Positions 51,949 to 60,173 of a DNA stretch of 61,860 bases are shown piece after piece. The number at the start of each line of letters is the position of its first letter. The first letter of the stretch is position 1. Both the position numbers and the translations under genes were made by a program. The notes under the pieces were generated by a model. It searched no databases, was not told the DNA's origin, and was given only the letters and a program-made list of their open reading frames with translations. Location of the stretch: contig NZ_WTVS01000016.1 of assembly GCF_012911005.2 (NCBI RefSeq), forward strand, positions 1-61,860, in the 5' to 3' direction. Source of the stretch: Aromatoleum toluolicum. GTDB taxonomy: Bacteria; Pseudomonadota; Gammaproteobacteria; Burkholderiales; Rhodocyclaceae.

Positions 51949-52866
51949 ATGATGTCCAACCGCGCAGGCGACGCGACGACCGGCGACGCAGCCGGATTCG
52001 CCGTGTGCGCCGACGCCGACCGGCTGCGGCGATTTGCCGCGGCCATCGGCGAAACGACGCCGCTGTACGTGGATGAGGACGCGGCACGGCGGGCGGGCTA
52101 CCGCTCGCTCCCGCTGCCGCCCTCGTTCCTGTTCGGTCTTGCACTCGAACCCGGCGAACCCTTCCCATGGTTCGCCAGCGTCGGCCTCGACCTGCCGCGC
52201 GTGCTGCACGGCGAGCAGACCTTCACCTATCACGCCGTGCCCTGCGCGGGCGAGCGGCTGCATGTCCAGCCGCGCATCAGCGCCATCTACGACAAACCCG
52301 AGCGCGGCCTGCGCTTCGTGGTGCGCGACATCCGCATCACGAGCGAGCTGGGCGCGCCGGTCGCAGATTTGCACAGCATCTTCATCCAGCCCGACCCGGC
52401 ACGCGATCTCGCGCCGCCCAAGGCTGCACCGTCCACCCGCTTATCTGCAACCGCTGCGGAAGCCGGGCGAGAGCCGCAGTCGGCCTCCGCGTGGCAGGCC
52501 GAGTTGCGCCTGCCCCCGATCACGCGCGCGACACTCGCGGATTTCGCCACGGCTTCGGGCGACCTAAACCCGATCCACCTCGATCCCGAGTTTGCGCGCA
52601 GCGTGGGCTTCGACGACGTCTTCGCCCAGGGCATGCTGAGCATGGCCTATCTCGGCCGGTTGCTGACCGGCCAGGTGCCGCAGGAGCGGCTCCGCCAGTT
52701 CCGCGTCCGCTTCACCGGTCGCACGCTCCTGGGCGAGGCGCCGATCTGCACCGGCACGGCGCTACCGGCCGACGATCCGCTGGAGCAGCGGATCGTCCTG
52801 CGCGTGACTAATCAGGCCGGCGAGGAAAGGCTCTCCGGCGAGGCTATCGTTTCCGCCTCGCGGTAA
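51949..52866 (+). CDS. Two-domain MaoC-like (double hotdog) hydratase
   Basis: 305 aa; start at 51949 or 51952, one base after the badK stop. The N-terminal half is a degenerate FAS1-like/MaoC-N hotdog; the C-terminal half is a MaoC domain with the hydratase-2 motif ASGDLNPIHLD (Asp and His four residues apart) and FDDVFAQGMLSM. This is an R-enoyl-CoA hydratase architecture. The characterised CHC pathway to pimeloyl-CoA does not need it, because BadK already hydrates. It might act on a later enoyl-CoA or on a related alicyclic substrate. Confidence 0.83.
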   Translation: MMSNRAGDATTGDAAGFAVCADADRLRRFAAAIGETTPLYVDEDAARRAGYRSLPLPPSFLFGLALEPGEPFPWFASVGLDLPRVLHGEQTFTYHAVPCAGERLHVQPRISAIYDKPERGLRFVVRDIRITSELGAPVADLHSIFIQPDPARDLAPPKAAPSTRLSATAAEAGREPQSASAWQAELRLPPITRATLADFATASGDLNPIHLDPEFARSVGFDDVFAQGMLSMAYLGRLLTGQVPQERLRQFRVRFTGRTLLGEAPICTGTALPADDPLEQRIVLRVTNQAGEERLSGEAIVSASR

Positions 52867-53049
52867 CCAACGCACACGGGCCGGCGCCGAACGGGCCGGT
52901 TCCGAGCGCATCCCCAGCGCTCGGCCCGATGGAAAACTCACTGGGCGCCCCCTGCCCGGCTCCCGGCCGCCCGCGCGCAACTCGCCCATCACATTTCCTC
53001 CGCTGACAGTGCGCTCACACCGGAAGGATTCCGCCCACGCCGCACGCAA

Positions 53050-53088
53050 AAGGAAACACCGGCTCGGCGCATCAACGCCGAGCCGGTG
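53050..53088 (-). terminator. Rho-independent terminator of the liv operon
   Basis: A perfect 13-bp stem CACCGGCTCGGCG / CGCCGAGCCGGTG (53057-53069 with 53076-53088), 6-nt loop. On the minus strand it is followed by TTTCCTTTT. It ends the livGFHM transcript. Confidence 0.8.
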
Positions 53089-53167
53089 AAAACTCCGGCG
53101 AGTCCGTAGGGAGGGAGAAGCGTGAACCGCGCCGGAGGCGGGCGAAGCGCCCGCAAGAGAAACCGCC
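53050..53167 (-). ncRNA. Structured 3-prime UTR element, copy B (candidate RNA)
   Basis: Same layout as copy A at 43671-43792: stem 1 GCGGGCG/CGCCCGC (53138-53144 with 53148-53154), stem 2 CTCCGG 53093-53098 with CCGGAG 53132-53137, then the terminator. Conserved blocks include ACTCCGGCGAGT and CCGGAGGCGGGC. The adjoining 52867-53049 (after the MaoC gene) holds no gene; it has two ACGGGCCGG direct repeats near 52880 of no clear role. Confidence 0.5.
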
Positions 53168-54109
53168 TCAGCCGACCTTCTCGCCGATCATGCGGCGATA
53201 CAGCGCGATACCCTCGCCGACGATGCCGCGGCGGAACGCCAGCACGCAGACGACGAAGATCGCGCCCATGATGACGGTCACCAGCGAGCCCGCGACCACG
53301 GCGAGCTCATTCTGAAGCGTGACGATGAGTGCCGCACCGACGACAGGCCCGAACACCGTGCCCATCCCGCCCAGCAGCGTCATCAGGACGACCTCGCCGG
53401 ACATGTGCCAGTGGGCGTCGCCGAGCGTCGCGAAGTTGAACACCAGCGTCTTGGTCGCACCGGCGAGCCCGGCCAGCGCCGCCGACAGCACGAAGGCGAT
53501 CAGCTTGTAGCGGGCTACGTCGTAGCCGAGCGACACGACGCGCGGCTCGTTCTCGCGGATGGCTTTCAGGATCTGCCCGAACGGGGAGTCGATCGTACGG
53601 CGGATCAGCCAGAACGCACCCACGAAAAGGGCAACGACGAGGTAGTACAGCGCGTAGTCGTTCGTGAGATCGATCCCGAACAGCGTGCCGCGCGGCACGC
53701 CTTGCAGGCCGTCATCCCCATGCGTGAAAGGTGCCTGCATCAGCACGAAGAACACGAGCTGCGCCAGCGCGAGGGTGACCATCGCGAAGTAGATGCCCTG
53801 CCGACGGATCGCGAGGCTGCCGATCACCCAGCCCAGGGCCGCCGCCCCCACCGTGCCAAGGATGAGGCCGACGAGCGTGGGAACCTCCCACACCTTGAGC
53901 GCGTGGCCGGTCAGGTACGCGGCAGTACCGAGGAAGGCCGCGTGGCCGAACGACAGCAGCCCGGTGAAGCCCAGCAGCAGGTTGAACGCGCAGGCGAACA
54001 GCGCGAAGCACAGCACCTTCATCACAAGCACGGGGTAGACGACCGCAGGGGCGACGAGCAGCAGCGCCACCCCGGCGACGCTCGGCCAGGAAAGCTTGGT
54101 CCGCATCAT
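53168..54109 (-). CDS. livM: Branched-chain-type ABC transporter permease LivM
   Basis: 313 aa from the ATG at 54109, overlapping the livH stop. About eight to ten hydrophobic helices; family landmarks FNLLLGFTGLLSFGHAAF, ATLGDAHWHMSGEVVLMTLLGG split at the domain boundary and RENEPRVVSLGYDV, the coupling region. Pairs with LivH. Last gene of livG-livF-livH-livM. Transports branched-chain amino acids or, in this family, aromatic/alicyclic acids. Confidence 0.88.
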   Translation of the reverse strand: MMRTKLSWPSVAGVALLLVAPAVVYPVLVMKVLCFALFACAFNLLLGFTGLLSFGHAAFLGTAAYLTGHALKVWEVPTLVGLILGTVGAAALGWVIGSLAIRRQGIYFAMVTLALAQLVFFVLMQAPFTHGDDGLQGVPRGTLFGIDLTNDYALYYLVVALFVGAFWLIRRTIDSPFGQILKAIRENEPRVVSLGYDVARYKLIAFVLSAALAGLAGATKTLVFNFATLGDAHWHMSGEVVLMTLLGGMGTVFGPVVGAALIVTLQNELAVVAGSLVTVIMGAIFVVCVLAFRRGIVGEGIALYRRMIGEKVG

Positions 54110-54993
54110 TTTTCTCTCCCGAAGAGTCCCGCGGGGCGGAACATCAGAACAATTGCCATTGCGATGAACACCACGGTCGAGGCGGCCTCCGCGTAGAACA
54201 CCTTGGTGAGCCCCTCGACGAGGCCGAGCCCGAGGCCGGTCACGACCGAGCCGAGAATCGAGCCCATGCCGCCGATGACGACCACCGCGAACACGACGAT
54301 CAGCAGGTTGGAGCCCATCAGCGGACCGACCTGCGTGGTCGGCGCCGCGAGCACGCCGGCGAGACCCGCGAGGCCGACGCTGAAGCCATAGGTGAGCAGC
54401 ACCATCAGCGGCACGTTGATGCCGAGCGCCTGGGTCAGCTTGGCGTTCTCGGTCGCAGCGCGCAGGTAGGCACCCAGCCGCGTCTTCTCGATCATGTACC
54501 AGGTGAACAGGCACACCGCGAGCGACGCAACGATGACCCATGCGCGGTACTTCGGCAGGAACATGAAGCCGAGGTCCAGTGCCCCCGTGAGCTGGCTCGG
54601 AACCGCGTACGGCTGGCCGGCGGCGCCGTACAGGTGGCGGAAGAGGCCTTCGATCATCAGCGCCAGGCCGAAGGTCAGCAGCAGGCCGTACAGGTGGTCG
54701 AGTTTGTACACATGGCGCAGCAGCACGCGCTCGATGAGGATGCCGATGAGGCCGACCCCCACCGGAGCGAGGAGCAGCGACCACCAGTAGCCGACCCCCG
54801 TGTACTCGAGCAGCATCCACGTAAACATCGCGCCCATCATGTAGAGCGCACCGTGGGTGAAGTTGATGATGTTGAGCATGCCGAAGATCACCGCGAGCCC
54901 GAGGCTCAGCACGGCATAGAACGAACCGTTGACCAGGCCCAGCACGAGCTGGCCCATCAATGCCTGCAATGGAACACCGAAAATCTCAGTCAT
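54106..54993 (-). CDS. livH: Branched-chain-type ABC transporter permease LivH
   Basis: 295 aa from the ATG at 54993 (AGGAG upstream); an ATG at 55029 adds 12 residues. Features LGLAVIFGMLNIINFTHGAL, ATENAKLTQALGINVPL and VIGGMGSILGSVVTG are diagnostic. Its stop overlaps the livM start (ATGA), so the two permease chains are translated together. Confidence 0.9.
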   Translation of the reverse strand: MTEIFGVPLQALMGQLVLGLVNGSFYAVLSLGLAVIFGMLNIINFTHGALYMMGAMFTWMLLEYTGVGYWWSLLLAPVGVGLIGILIERVLLRHVYKLDHLYGLLLTFGLALMIEGLFRHLYGAAGQPYAVPSQLTGALDLGFMFLPKYRAWVIVASLAVCLFTWYMIEKTRLGAYLRAATENAKLTQALGINVPLMVLLTYGFSVGLAGLAGVLAAPTTQVGPLMGSNLLIVVFAVVVIGGMGSILGSVVTGLGLGLVEGLTKVFYAEAASTVVFIAMAIVLMFRPAGLFGREK

Positions 54994-55051
54994 GGGGCGA
55001 CACTCCTGAATTGGGCGACGGGGCCGCACACGGGCGGCATTGCGATCGTCT

Positions 55052-55759
55052 TCATACGCCGAGCAGCTCCTGCAGCATGTCCTTGCGCTGGCGCAGCTCG
55101 TGCTGTGCGATCTCGGCGACGATCTGGCCGTGTTCCACGACCAGCATCCGATCCGCGAGCGGCGCGGCGAAGCGGAAGTTCTGCTCGACGAGCAGGACCG
55201 TGTAGTCGCGCTGCTTGAGCTCGCGGATGACGTCGGCGAGCTTCTGCACGATCACCGGCGCGAGGCCTTCGGAGATCTCGTCGAGCAGCAGCAGGCGCGC
55301 GCCGGTGCGCAGGATCCGCGCGAGCGCCAGCATCTGCTGTTCGCCGCCGGAGAGCTTCGTCCCCTGGCTGTGGCGCCGTTCCCACAGGTTCGGGAACATC
55401 GCGTAGATCTCGTCGACGCTCATGCCCCCGCTTCCGACCACGGGCGGCAGCAGCAGGTTTTCTTCCGTGCTGAGCCCGGCGTAGATGCCGCGCTCCTCGG
55501 GGCAATAGCCCACGCCAAGCTGCGTGATCCTGTGCGGGGGAAGATTGATCGCTTCACGCCCGTTGAGCATGATCGAGCCCGTGCGCTTGCCCGTCAGCCC
55601 CATGATCGCTCGCAGGGTCGTGGTCCGTCCTGCGCCGTTGCGGCCGAGAAGGGTCACGCATTCGCCCCGCCTGACGGTGAAGTCGATGCCGTGCAGGATG
55701 TGCGACTCGCCGTAGAAGGCGTGCAGGTCCGATACCCGCAGATATTCTGTCGGGCTCAT
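55052..55759 (-). CDS. livF: ABC transporter ATP-binding protein LivF with Arg in Walker A
   Basis: 235 aa. Walker A reads LLGRNGAGRTTTL: the invariant Lys is Arg at residue 45 (codon CGG at 55625-55627). The rest is intact: signature LSGGEQQMLALAR, Walker B RLLLLDEISEGLAP with its Glu, and a final His region. The LivG partner keeps GAGKTT. The start overlaps the livG stop (ATGA). Either one ATP site is degenerate, as in asymmetric ABC pairs, or there is a sequence error. Confidence 0.88.
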   Translation of the reverse strand: MSPTEYLRVSDLHAFYGESHILHGIDFTVRRGECVTLLGRNGAGRTTTLRAIMGLTGKRTGSIMLNGREAINLPPHRITQLGVGYCPEERGIYAGLSTEENLLLPPVVGSGGMSVDEIYAMFPNLWERRHSQGTKLSGGEQQMLALARILRTGARLLLLDEISEGLAPVIVQKLADVIRELKQRDYTVLLVEQNFRFAAPLADRMLVVEHGQIVAEIAQHELRQRKDMLQELLGV

Positions 55760-56607
55760 GACACCACCTCCGTCGCGGGGACCCGCGTACTCGTCGCTTG
55801 CGTCGGCTCCTCGCCGAACAGGTCTTCGGATTCGGCCCCCATGTAGGCCTCGATCACTGCAGGGTTCGCCGACACCGTCGCATAGTCGCCCTCCGCGAGG
55901 ACTGCGCCGCGCGCGAGAACCGTGATGCGATCGCAGATGCCCGCGACGACCTTCATGTTGTGTTCGACCATCAGGATGGTGCGGTTCGCAGAGACCTGCT
56001 TGATCAGCTCCATCACGCGATCAACGTCCTCGTGCCCCATGCCCTGCGTCGGTTCGTCGAGCAGCATCAGTTCGGGGTCGAGCGCCAGCGTGGTCGCGAG
56101 TTCAAGCGCCCGCTTGCGCCCGTAGGGCAGTTCCACGGCGACCATCGTCGCGAATTTCTCGAGGCCGACCGACTCGAGCAGCTCCATCGCCCGGGCATCC
56201 AGACTGTCGAGCGTGCGGCCCGACTTCCAGAAGTGGAAGCTTGTTCCCAGTTCCCGCTGCAGCGCGACGCGGACGTTGTCGCGCACGCTCAGGTGCGGAA
56301 ACACCGACGATATCTGGAACGAGCGCACCATGCCGCGGCGTGCGACCGCCTGGGGGGCTGCCCGAGTGATGTCCTCGCCCTTGAAGCGGATCGTGCCGCG
56401 GGTGGGTTCGAGAAACTTCGTCAGCAGGTTGAAGCAGGTCGTCTTGCCGGCGCCGTTGGGGCCGATCAGCGCATGGATATGGCCGCGCCGGACGGTCAGG
56501 TCGACGCCATTGACGGCGATGAAACCGCGGAACTCCTTGACGAGTCCTCGCGTTTCGAGAATCGGCGGCGGATCGTGCGCGTCACCGGGTAATGGTTGGC
56601 CTTGCAT
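55756..56607 (-). CDS. livG: ABC transporter ATP-binding protein LivG
   Basis: 283 aa. Walker A IGPNGAGKTTCFN, Walker B LMLLDEPTQGMGH and switch His in ILMVEHNMKV. The usual LSGG signature is not evident: the segment before Walker B reads VAVELPYGRKRALELATTLALDP, where LPYGRKR takes its place (livG proteins often have LSYGQQR-type variants). First gene of the operon, preceded by a promoter with a BadR-like operator. Confidence 0.88.
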   Translation of the reverse strand: MQGQPLPGDAHDPPPILETRGLVKEFRGFIAVNGVDLTVRRGHIHALIGPNGAGKTTCFNLLTKFLEPTRGTIRFKGEDITRAAPQAVARRGMVRSFQISSVFPHLSVRDNVRVALQRELGTSFHFWKSGRTLDSLDARAMELLESVGLEKFATMVAVELPYGRKRALELATTLALDPELMLLDEPTQGMGHEDVDRVMELIKQVSANRTILMVEHNMKVVAGICDRITVLARGAVLAEGDYATVSANPAVIEAYMGAESEDLFGEEPTQATSTRVPATEVVS

Positions 56608-56712
56608 CTTTCGGGTCTCCTCCGAGTTGGGATCGTTATTGGCCGGTTTGCCGCGCGATTTTTCATTTCACGGTGGCGCAACAATTAATTGCGCTTCGGC
56701 CTGGTTAAATTA

Positions 56713-56749
56713 ATTCTATGGAGCGAGCGGACAGTACGTCAATACATTT
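56713..56749 (-). promoter_or_regulatory. livG promoter with BadR-like operator
   Basis: Minus strand: -35 TTGACG (56737-56742), 18-bp spacer, -10 TAGAAT (56713-56718). The overlapping operator reads AAATGTATTG (56740-56749), one base from CAA-N4-TTG. ATGTATTGAC is shared with the aliB promoter. Confidence 0.65.
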
Positions 56750-56883
56750 ACTCATCAGCGCAATTTCAAGCTGGACGCAGGAATTCGCCGAATCCATTTA
56801 ATAGCCCACGCTTACTAATAAATACGGGGTTCTTGAAGTACCAATGACCGGCGGTATCCTGCACTCAATAGAGAACTTTGTAT

Positions 56884-56919
56884 CAACCTATTGACTTACT
56901 TACCCCAGAAAGTTAGCGT
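56884..56919 (+). promoter_or_regulatory. livK promoter with BadR-type operator
   Basis: CAACCTATTG (56884-56893), an exact CAA-N4-TTG, overlaps -35 TTGACT (56891-56896); TAGCGT (56914-56919) follows after 17 bp. CAACCTATTGACTT is identical to the aliA promoter. The 361-bp livG-livK gap holds this, the livG promoter and no gene. Confidence 0.65.
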
Positions 56920-56968
56920 TACCCCATCCCGTGCGAACCGATGCGGGCATCAAACAAAGGAGAGAGAC

Positions 56969-58237
56969 ATGCACTCGAATCGAACGGCAGCGAACGCAGC
57001 CGGAAAGCCTGCGAACCGCCGCCGCAACGTCCTGGCCGCGAGCCTTGCGGCCTTGGCTGTGACGTCGGCACCGGCGGTCCTGGCGCAGCAGAAGATCAGC
57101 GATGACGTGGTCAAGGTAGGGGTGCTCACGGACATGTCCGGCATCTACTCCGACTTCACCGGCACCGCCTCGGCCATCGCCGCGCAGATGGCAGTCGAGG
57201 ATTTCTCCAAGGACGCCACGGTGCATGGCAAGAAGATCGAAGTCGTCAGCGCCGATCACCAGAACAAGGCCGATATCGGCGCCGAGCGCGCGCGCGCGTG
57301 GTTCGACCGCGACAAGGTCGATGTCATCGTCGAACTGGTGAACACCAGCGTCGCGCTGGCGGTGATGGACGTCGCGGCCCAGAAGAACAAGCTCGCGCTG
57401 GTCTCGGGCGCTGCCTCGCTGCCGATTACCAACGAGCGCTGCAACGCGAACACCGTGCACTGGGTATACGACTCGTATGGCCTCGCCTCCGGCACCGCTA
57501 AGGCCGTGGTTGGCTCGGGCAAGAAGAACTGGTTCTTCATTGCGGCCGACTATGCGGCGGGCGCGGCGATGACCAACGATGCAAGCCGCGTCGTCACCGC
57601 GAACGGCGGCAAGGTCGTCGGCGTCGCAAAGCATCCCTTCCCGACCGCTGACTTCTCGTCCTTCCTGCTGACCGCGCAAAGCTCCAAGGCCGACGTCATC
57701 GCACTCGCCAACGGCGGGCAGGACACGATCACCGCGATCAAGCAGGCCGCCGAGTTCGGCATCACCGGCTCGAAGCAGACCATCGTGCCGATCGTGCTGT
57801 TCATCAACGACGTTCACGCGCTGGGGCTGAAGACCGCCCAGGGCCTGACGCTGACCGAAGGCTTCTACTGGAACCGCGACGCAAAGACGCGTGCCTGGGC
57901 GCGCCGCTTCTTCGAGAAGACGAAGAAGATGCCGAGCATGGCCCAAGCCGGCGTCTATTCGTCCACGCTAAATTTCCTGAAGGCGGTCGAGAAGACCGGC
58001 ACGGACGACGCCGCGACGGTCATGAAGTATCTCAAGTCGAACGAGATCGACGACGGTCTCTTCAAAGGCAAGATTCGCGCCGACGGCAAGTTCGCCCACG
58101 ACATGCTGCTGCTAGAAGTCAAGAAGCCCGCCGAATCGACCGAGCCGTGGGACTACTACCACGTCCGCGGCATCATCCCCGCCGAGGACGCTGCCCTGCC
58201 GCTCAGCGAATCGAGGTGCAGCCTGGTCAAGCGCTAA
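56969..58237 (+). CDS. livK: Periplasmic binding protein of the branched-chain-type ABC transporter
   Basis: 422 aa from the ATG at 56969 (AAGGAG upstream). A long signal peptide (charged RRR at about 18-20, hydrophobic to about 38, ending VLAQ) precedes a type I periplasmic-binding fold: VKVGVLTDMSGIYSDFTG, VVSADHQNKADIGAERAR, IAADYAAGAAMTNDA. Captures the solute for LivHMGF. Ligand unknown; the shared operator with aliA suggests cyclohexanecarboxylate or another pathway acid rather than leucine. Confidence 0.88.
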   Translation: MHSNRTAANAAGKPANRRRNVLAASLAALAVTSAPAVLAQQKISDDVVKVGVLTDMSGIYSDFTGTASAIAAQMAVEDFSKDATVHGKKIEVVSADHQNKADIGAERARAWFDRDKVDVIVELVNTSVALAVMDVAAQKNKLALVSGAASLPITNERCNANTVHWVYDSYGLASGTAKAVVGSGKKNWFFIAADYAAGAAMTNDASRVVTANGGKVVGVAKHPFPTADFSSFLLTAQSSKADVIALANGGQDTITAIKQAAEFGITGSKQTIVPIVLFINDVHALGLKTAQGLTLTEGFYWNRDAKTRAWARRFFEKTKKMPSMAQAGVYSSTLNFLKAVEKTGTDDAATVMKYLKSNEIDDGLFKGKIRADGKFAHDMLLLEVKKPAESTEPWDYYHVRGIIPAEDAALPLSESRCSLVKR

Positions 58238-58353
58238 GCTCGAACCTCGTCACGGCGCGCCTCGACGCCTCGCGCCTGCCCACCATCGCCGCCGTCCCGG
58301 ACATCGCACCGGGGCGGGCGTTTGGCGGCACGGGATTGGATACGTACCTGGGG

Positions 58354-58668
58354 CGACCGTCGTTCATGCCCCTTTTCGTGGCACTGAAACCGGGGGTCAC
58401 CCTGGACCAGGCCTTGGTCGAACGTATCCGACAACAAATTCGCACCAAGGCCTCGGGTCGCCATGTGCCTGACCCAGTGGTCCAGGTGAGCGAGATTCCG
58501 CATACGCTGACTGGCACGAAGATGGAGGTGCCGGTGCGCAAGCCTCTCTTGGGCGCGGACCCCGGCAATGTGGCCAGTCCGGATGCAATGCAGAACCCCG
58601 CCAGCCTGGAATTCTTTGTCGAGTACGCCAAGACCATCGAACGCCCTGATAGCCGATGGTTCGCGGAG
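58354..58668 (+). pseudogene. 3-prime remnant of an acetoacetyl-CoA synthetase gene
   Basis: About 100 residues in one frame match only the C-terminal end of acetoacetate-CoA ligases: FMPLFVALKPGVTLDQAL, then RHVPDPVVQVSEIPHTLTG and KMEVPVRKPLLG including the catalytic Lys region, and DAMQNPASLEFFVEYAK. The other ~550 residues, including the ATP-binding domain, are missing, and no start fits. It lies just after livK; the stretch 58238-58353 has no recognisable content. Probably debris of a deletion or rearrangement. Confidence 0.75.
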
Positions 58669-58711
58669 GGAGCCTCCGTGCGGGGGCCCTCGTCGCGCCC
58701 CGCTCCCGTCC

Positions 58712-60004
58712 TCACAGCCTGCGACTGCCGTTCGCTTCCAGCGGCCACTGCAAGTCCGGCACCACGGCCGCGCGGTTCATGCATGAGCGATAGCGGGTGG
58801 CCACCCGCTCGGCGAACCAGCCGGTCGTGATCTTGCTCGTGATCTTCGGACTCTTCAGGCGGATCTGCGGCATCGCCTCGCGCGGCACCGGCCGCCCGGC
58901 CGCTTCGTCGGCGAGCGCGAAGACGCGCTGATACAGTTTCGTCCGCCCGAAAGACTCCGCCTTCTCCTGACGCAGTGCGGCCTCGATCTCCACTTCGTTC
59001 AGACGCAGCCTGCGCGCAGTCTTCAGCGCGGCCCGCTGCGTGGAGCTGGCGACCTCGCTCGGGCGACCATCCTCGTAGCGCAACAGGTCACCATCGGGCA
59101 CCAGCGTCTGCCCCGCCAATTTGCCCAGGGCCAGCTGGAAGGCCGCGTTGCGGCTCGCATAGTGCCCGGCGTTGAAATCCGCGAAGCGGTAGAGCGGACT
59201 GCGGTACGGCGCCGGGTAATCGAGGAGATGCGCGATGCCGAAATAGACACCGCCGCGGCGCGTGAACACCGCCTCGCGCACCTTGCCGTTCGTCGCCCCG
59301 GCGTAGGGCTTCTCGCGCGCATGCGTCTCCGCGAACGCGACACTCACCTGCATTGGACCGCCGGTACGCACAGGGTTGTAACCTCTCAGCAACAGCTTGC
59401 CGCCCGGCACCTCGTCGATGATGTCGCCGTAGAGGATGCTCATCTGGCGCTCGGTCTTCAGCGCGTTGATGCGCTGGCGGTAGGTTTTCCCGTCGCGCGA
59501 CGGCTGCGACAGCGCGGCATCGAGCGCCATCTTCGGAATCAGGTAGCGTTTGCGGCGTGTCTCGATCTCGCGCCACACGATGCGGGACAGGCCCGGCACC
59601 ACCGGATCCGCCTGAAAACTCGATTCCTGCTCGATGACCGCGATCGACGCACAGAAGTTTTCCGCGCTCGGCACCAGGCGCAACGCCGTGAAGGCCGAGA
59701 CAATGTCTGCCGTCCACTCGTCGCGCTCGCGCGTGACGCCCGGCGGAAGCAGCGCATACACGAACCTGCGTGCGTCCTGTTCCTGCACCCGCGGCGGGAA
59801 ACCCGGCACGAATCGCCCGTCTGCCGGCGCTGCCGGCACTGTGCCCTGCGGTTGTGGTGCGGACGGAAGGGGGTCGGCCGTGCGTATTTCGACCGGCGCG
59901 GGCGCCTGGACGGCAGGTGGTGCGGGAACGGCCGCACAGCCGCCGACAACTGCGGCGAGAACGGAAAGGACGGGAACGAGTCGGGGAATGTGCTGCGTAT
60001 TCAT
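58712..60004 (-). CDS. DUF1615-family lipoprotein
   Basis: 430 aa. A lipobox VGGC places the acylated Cys at about residue 23 after a hydrophobic signal, so it is an outer- or inner-membrane lipoprotein. After a Pro/Ala-rich linker comes the conserved DUF1615 domain, with SIAVIEQESSFQADP, a motif reminiscent of lytic-transglycosylase-like catalytic glutamate regions, and GGPMQVSVAFAE. Biochemical function of the family is not established; a murein-active role is inference. Confidence 0.83.
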   Translation of the reverse strand: MNTQHIPRLVPVLSVLAAVVGGCAAVPAPPAVQAPAPVEIRTADPLPSAPQPQGTVPAAPADGRFVPGFPPRVQEQDARRFVYALLPPGVTRERDEWTADIVSAFTALRLVPSAENFCASIAVIEQESSFQADPVVPGLSRIVWREIETRRKRYLIPKMALDAALSQPSRDGKTYRQRINALKTERQMSILYGDIIDEVPGGKLLLRGYNPVRTGGPMQVSVAFAETHAREKPYAGATNGKVREAVFTRRGGVYFGIAHLLDYPAPYRSPLYRFADFNAGHYASRNAAFQLALGKLAGQTLVPDGDLLRYEDGRPSEVASSTQRAALKTARRLRLNEVEIEAALRQEKAESFGRTKLYQRVFALADEAAGRPVPREAMPQIRLKSPKITSKITTGWFAERVATRYRSCMNRAAVVPDLQWPLEANGSRRL

Positions 60005-60173
60005 CAGGCGACGGATGCGGATATCGGGCCGCGCCTTCCGGCGGACTCCGGATGCGGCGGCGCGCGGGGAACGCCGGCTCTCGCCGGGGCCGCCGCGCGG
60101 AGCGCAACAGTATCAGATTGCGTGCCCCGGATTCGCCCTTTTTCGCACCCCGCCGCGTCCCGCGCGCGGGACG

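Noticed and set aside
52867-52960. Direct repeats ACGGGCCGG after the MaoC gene as a terminator
   Set aside because: They are direct, not inverted, and form no good stem with a U tract.
53101-53130. Resemblance of GTAGGGAGGGAGAAGCGT in UTR copy B to the end of the ~98-bp interspersed repeat
   Set aside because: Similarity covers under 20 bases, the inverted partner is missing, and the matching part of UTR copy A does not share it, so a common origin is not supported.
58227-58784. Minus-strand open frame of 185 codons opposite the ligase remnant
   Set aside because: The plus strand carries recognisable acetoacetyl-CoA synthetase sequence; the minus frame has no recognisable features.
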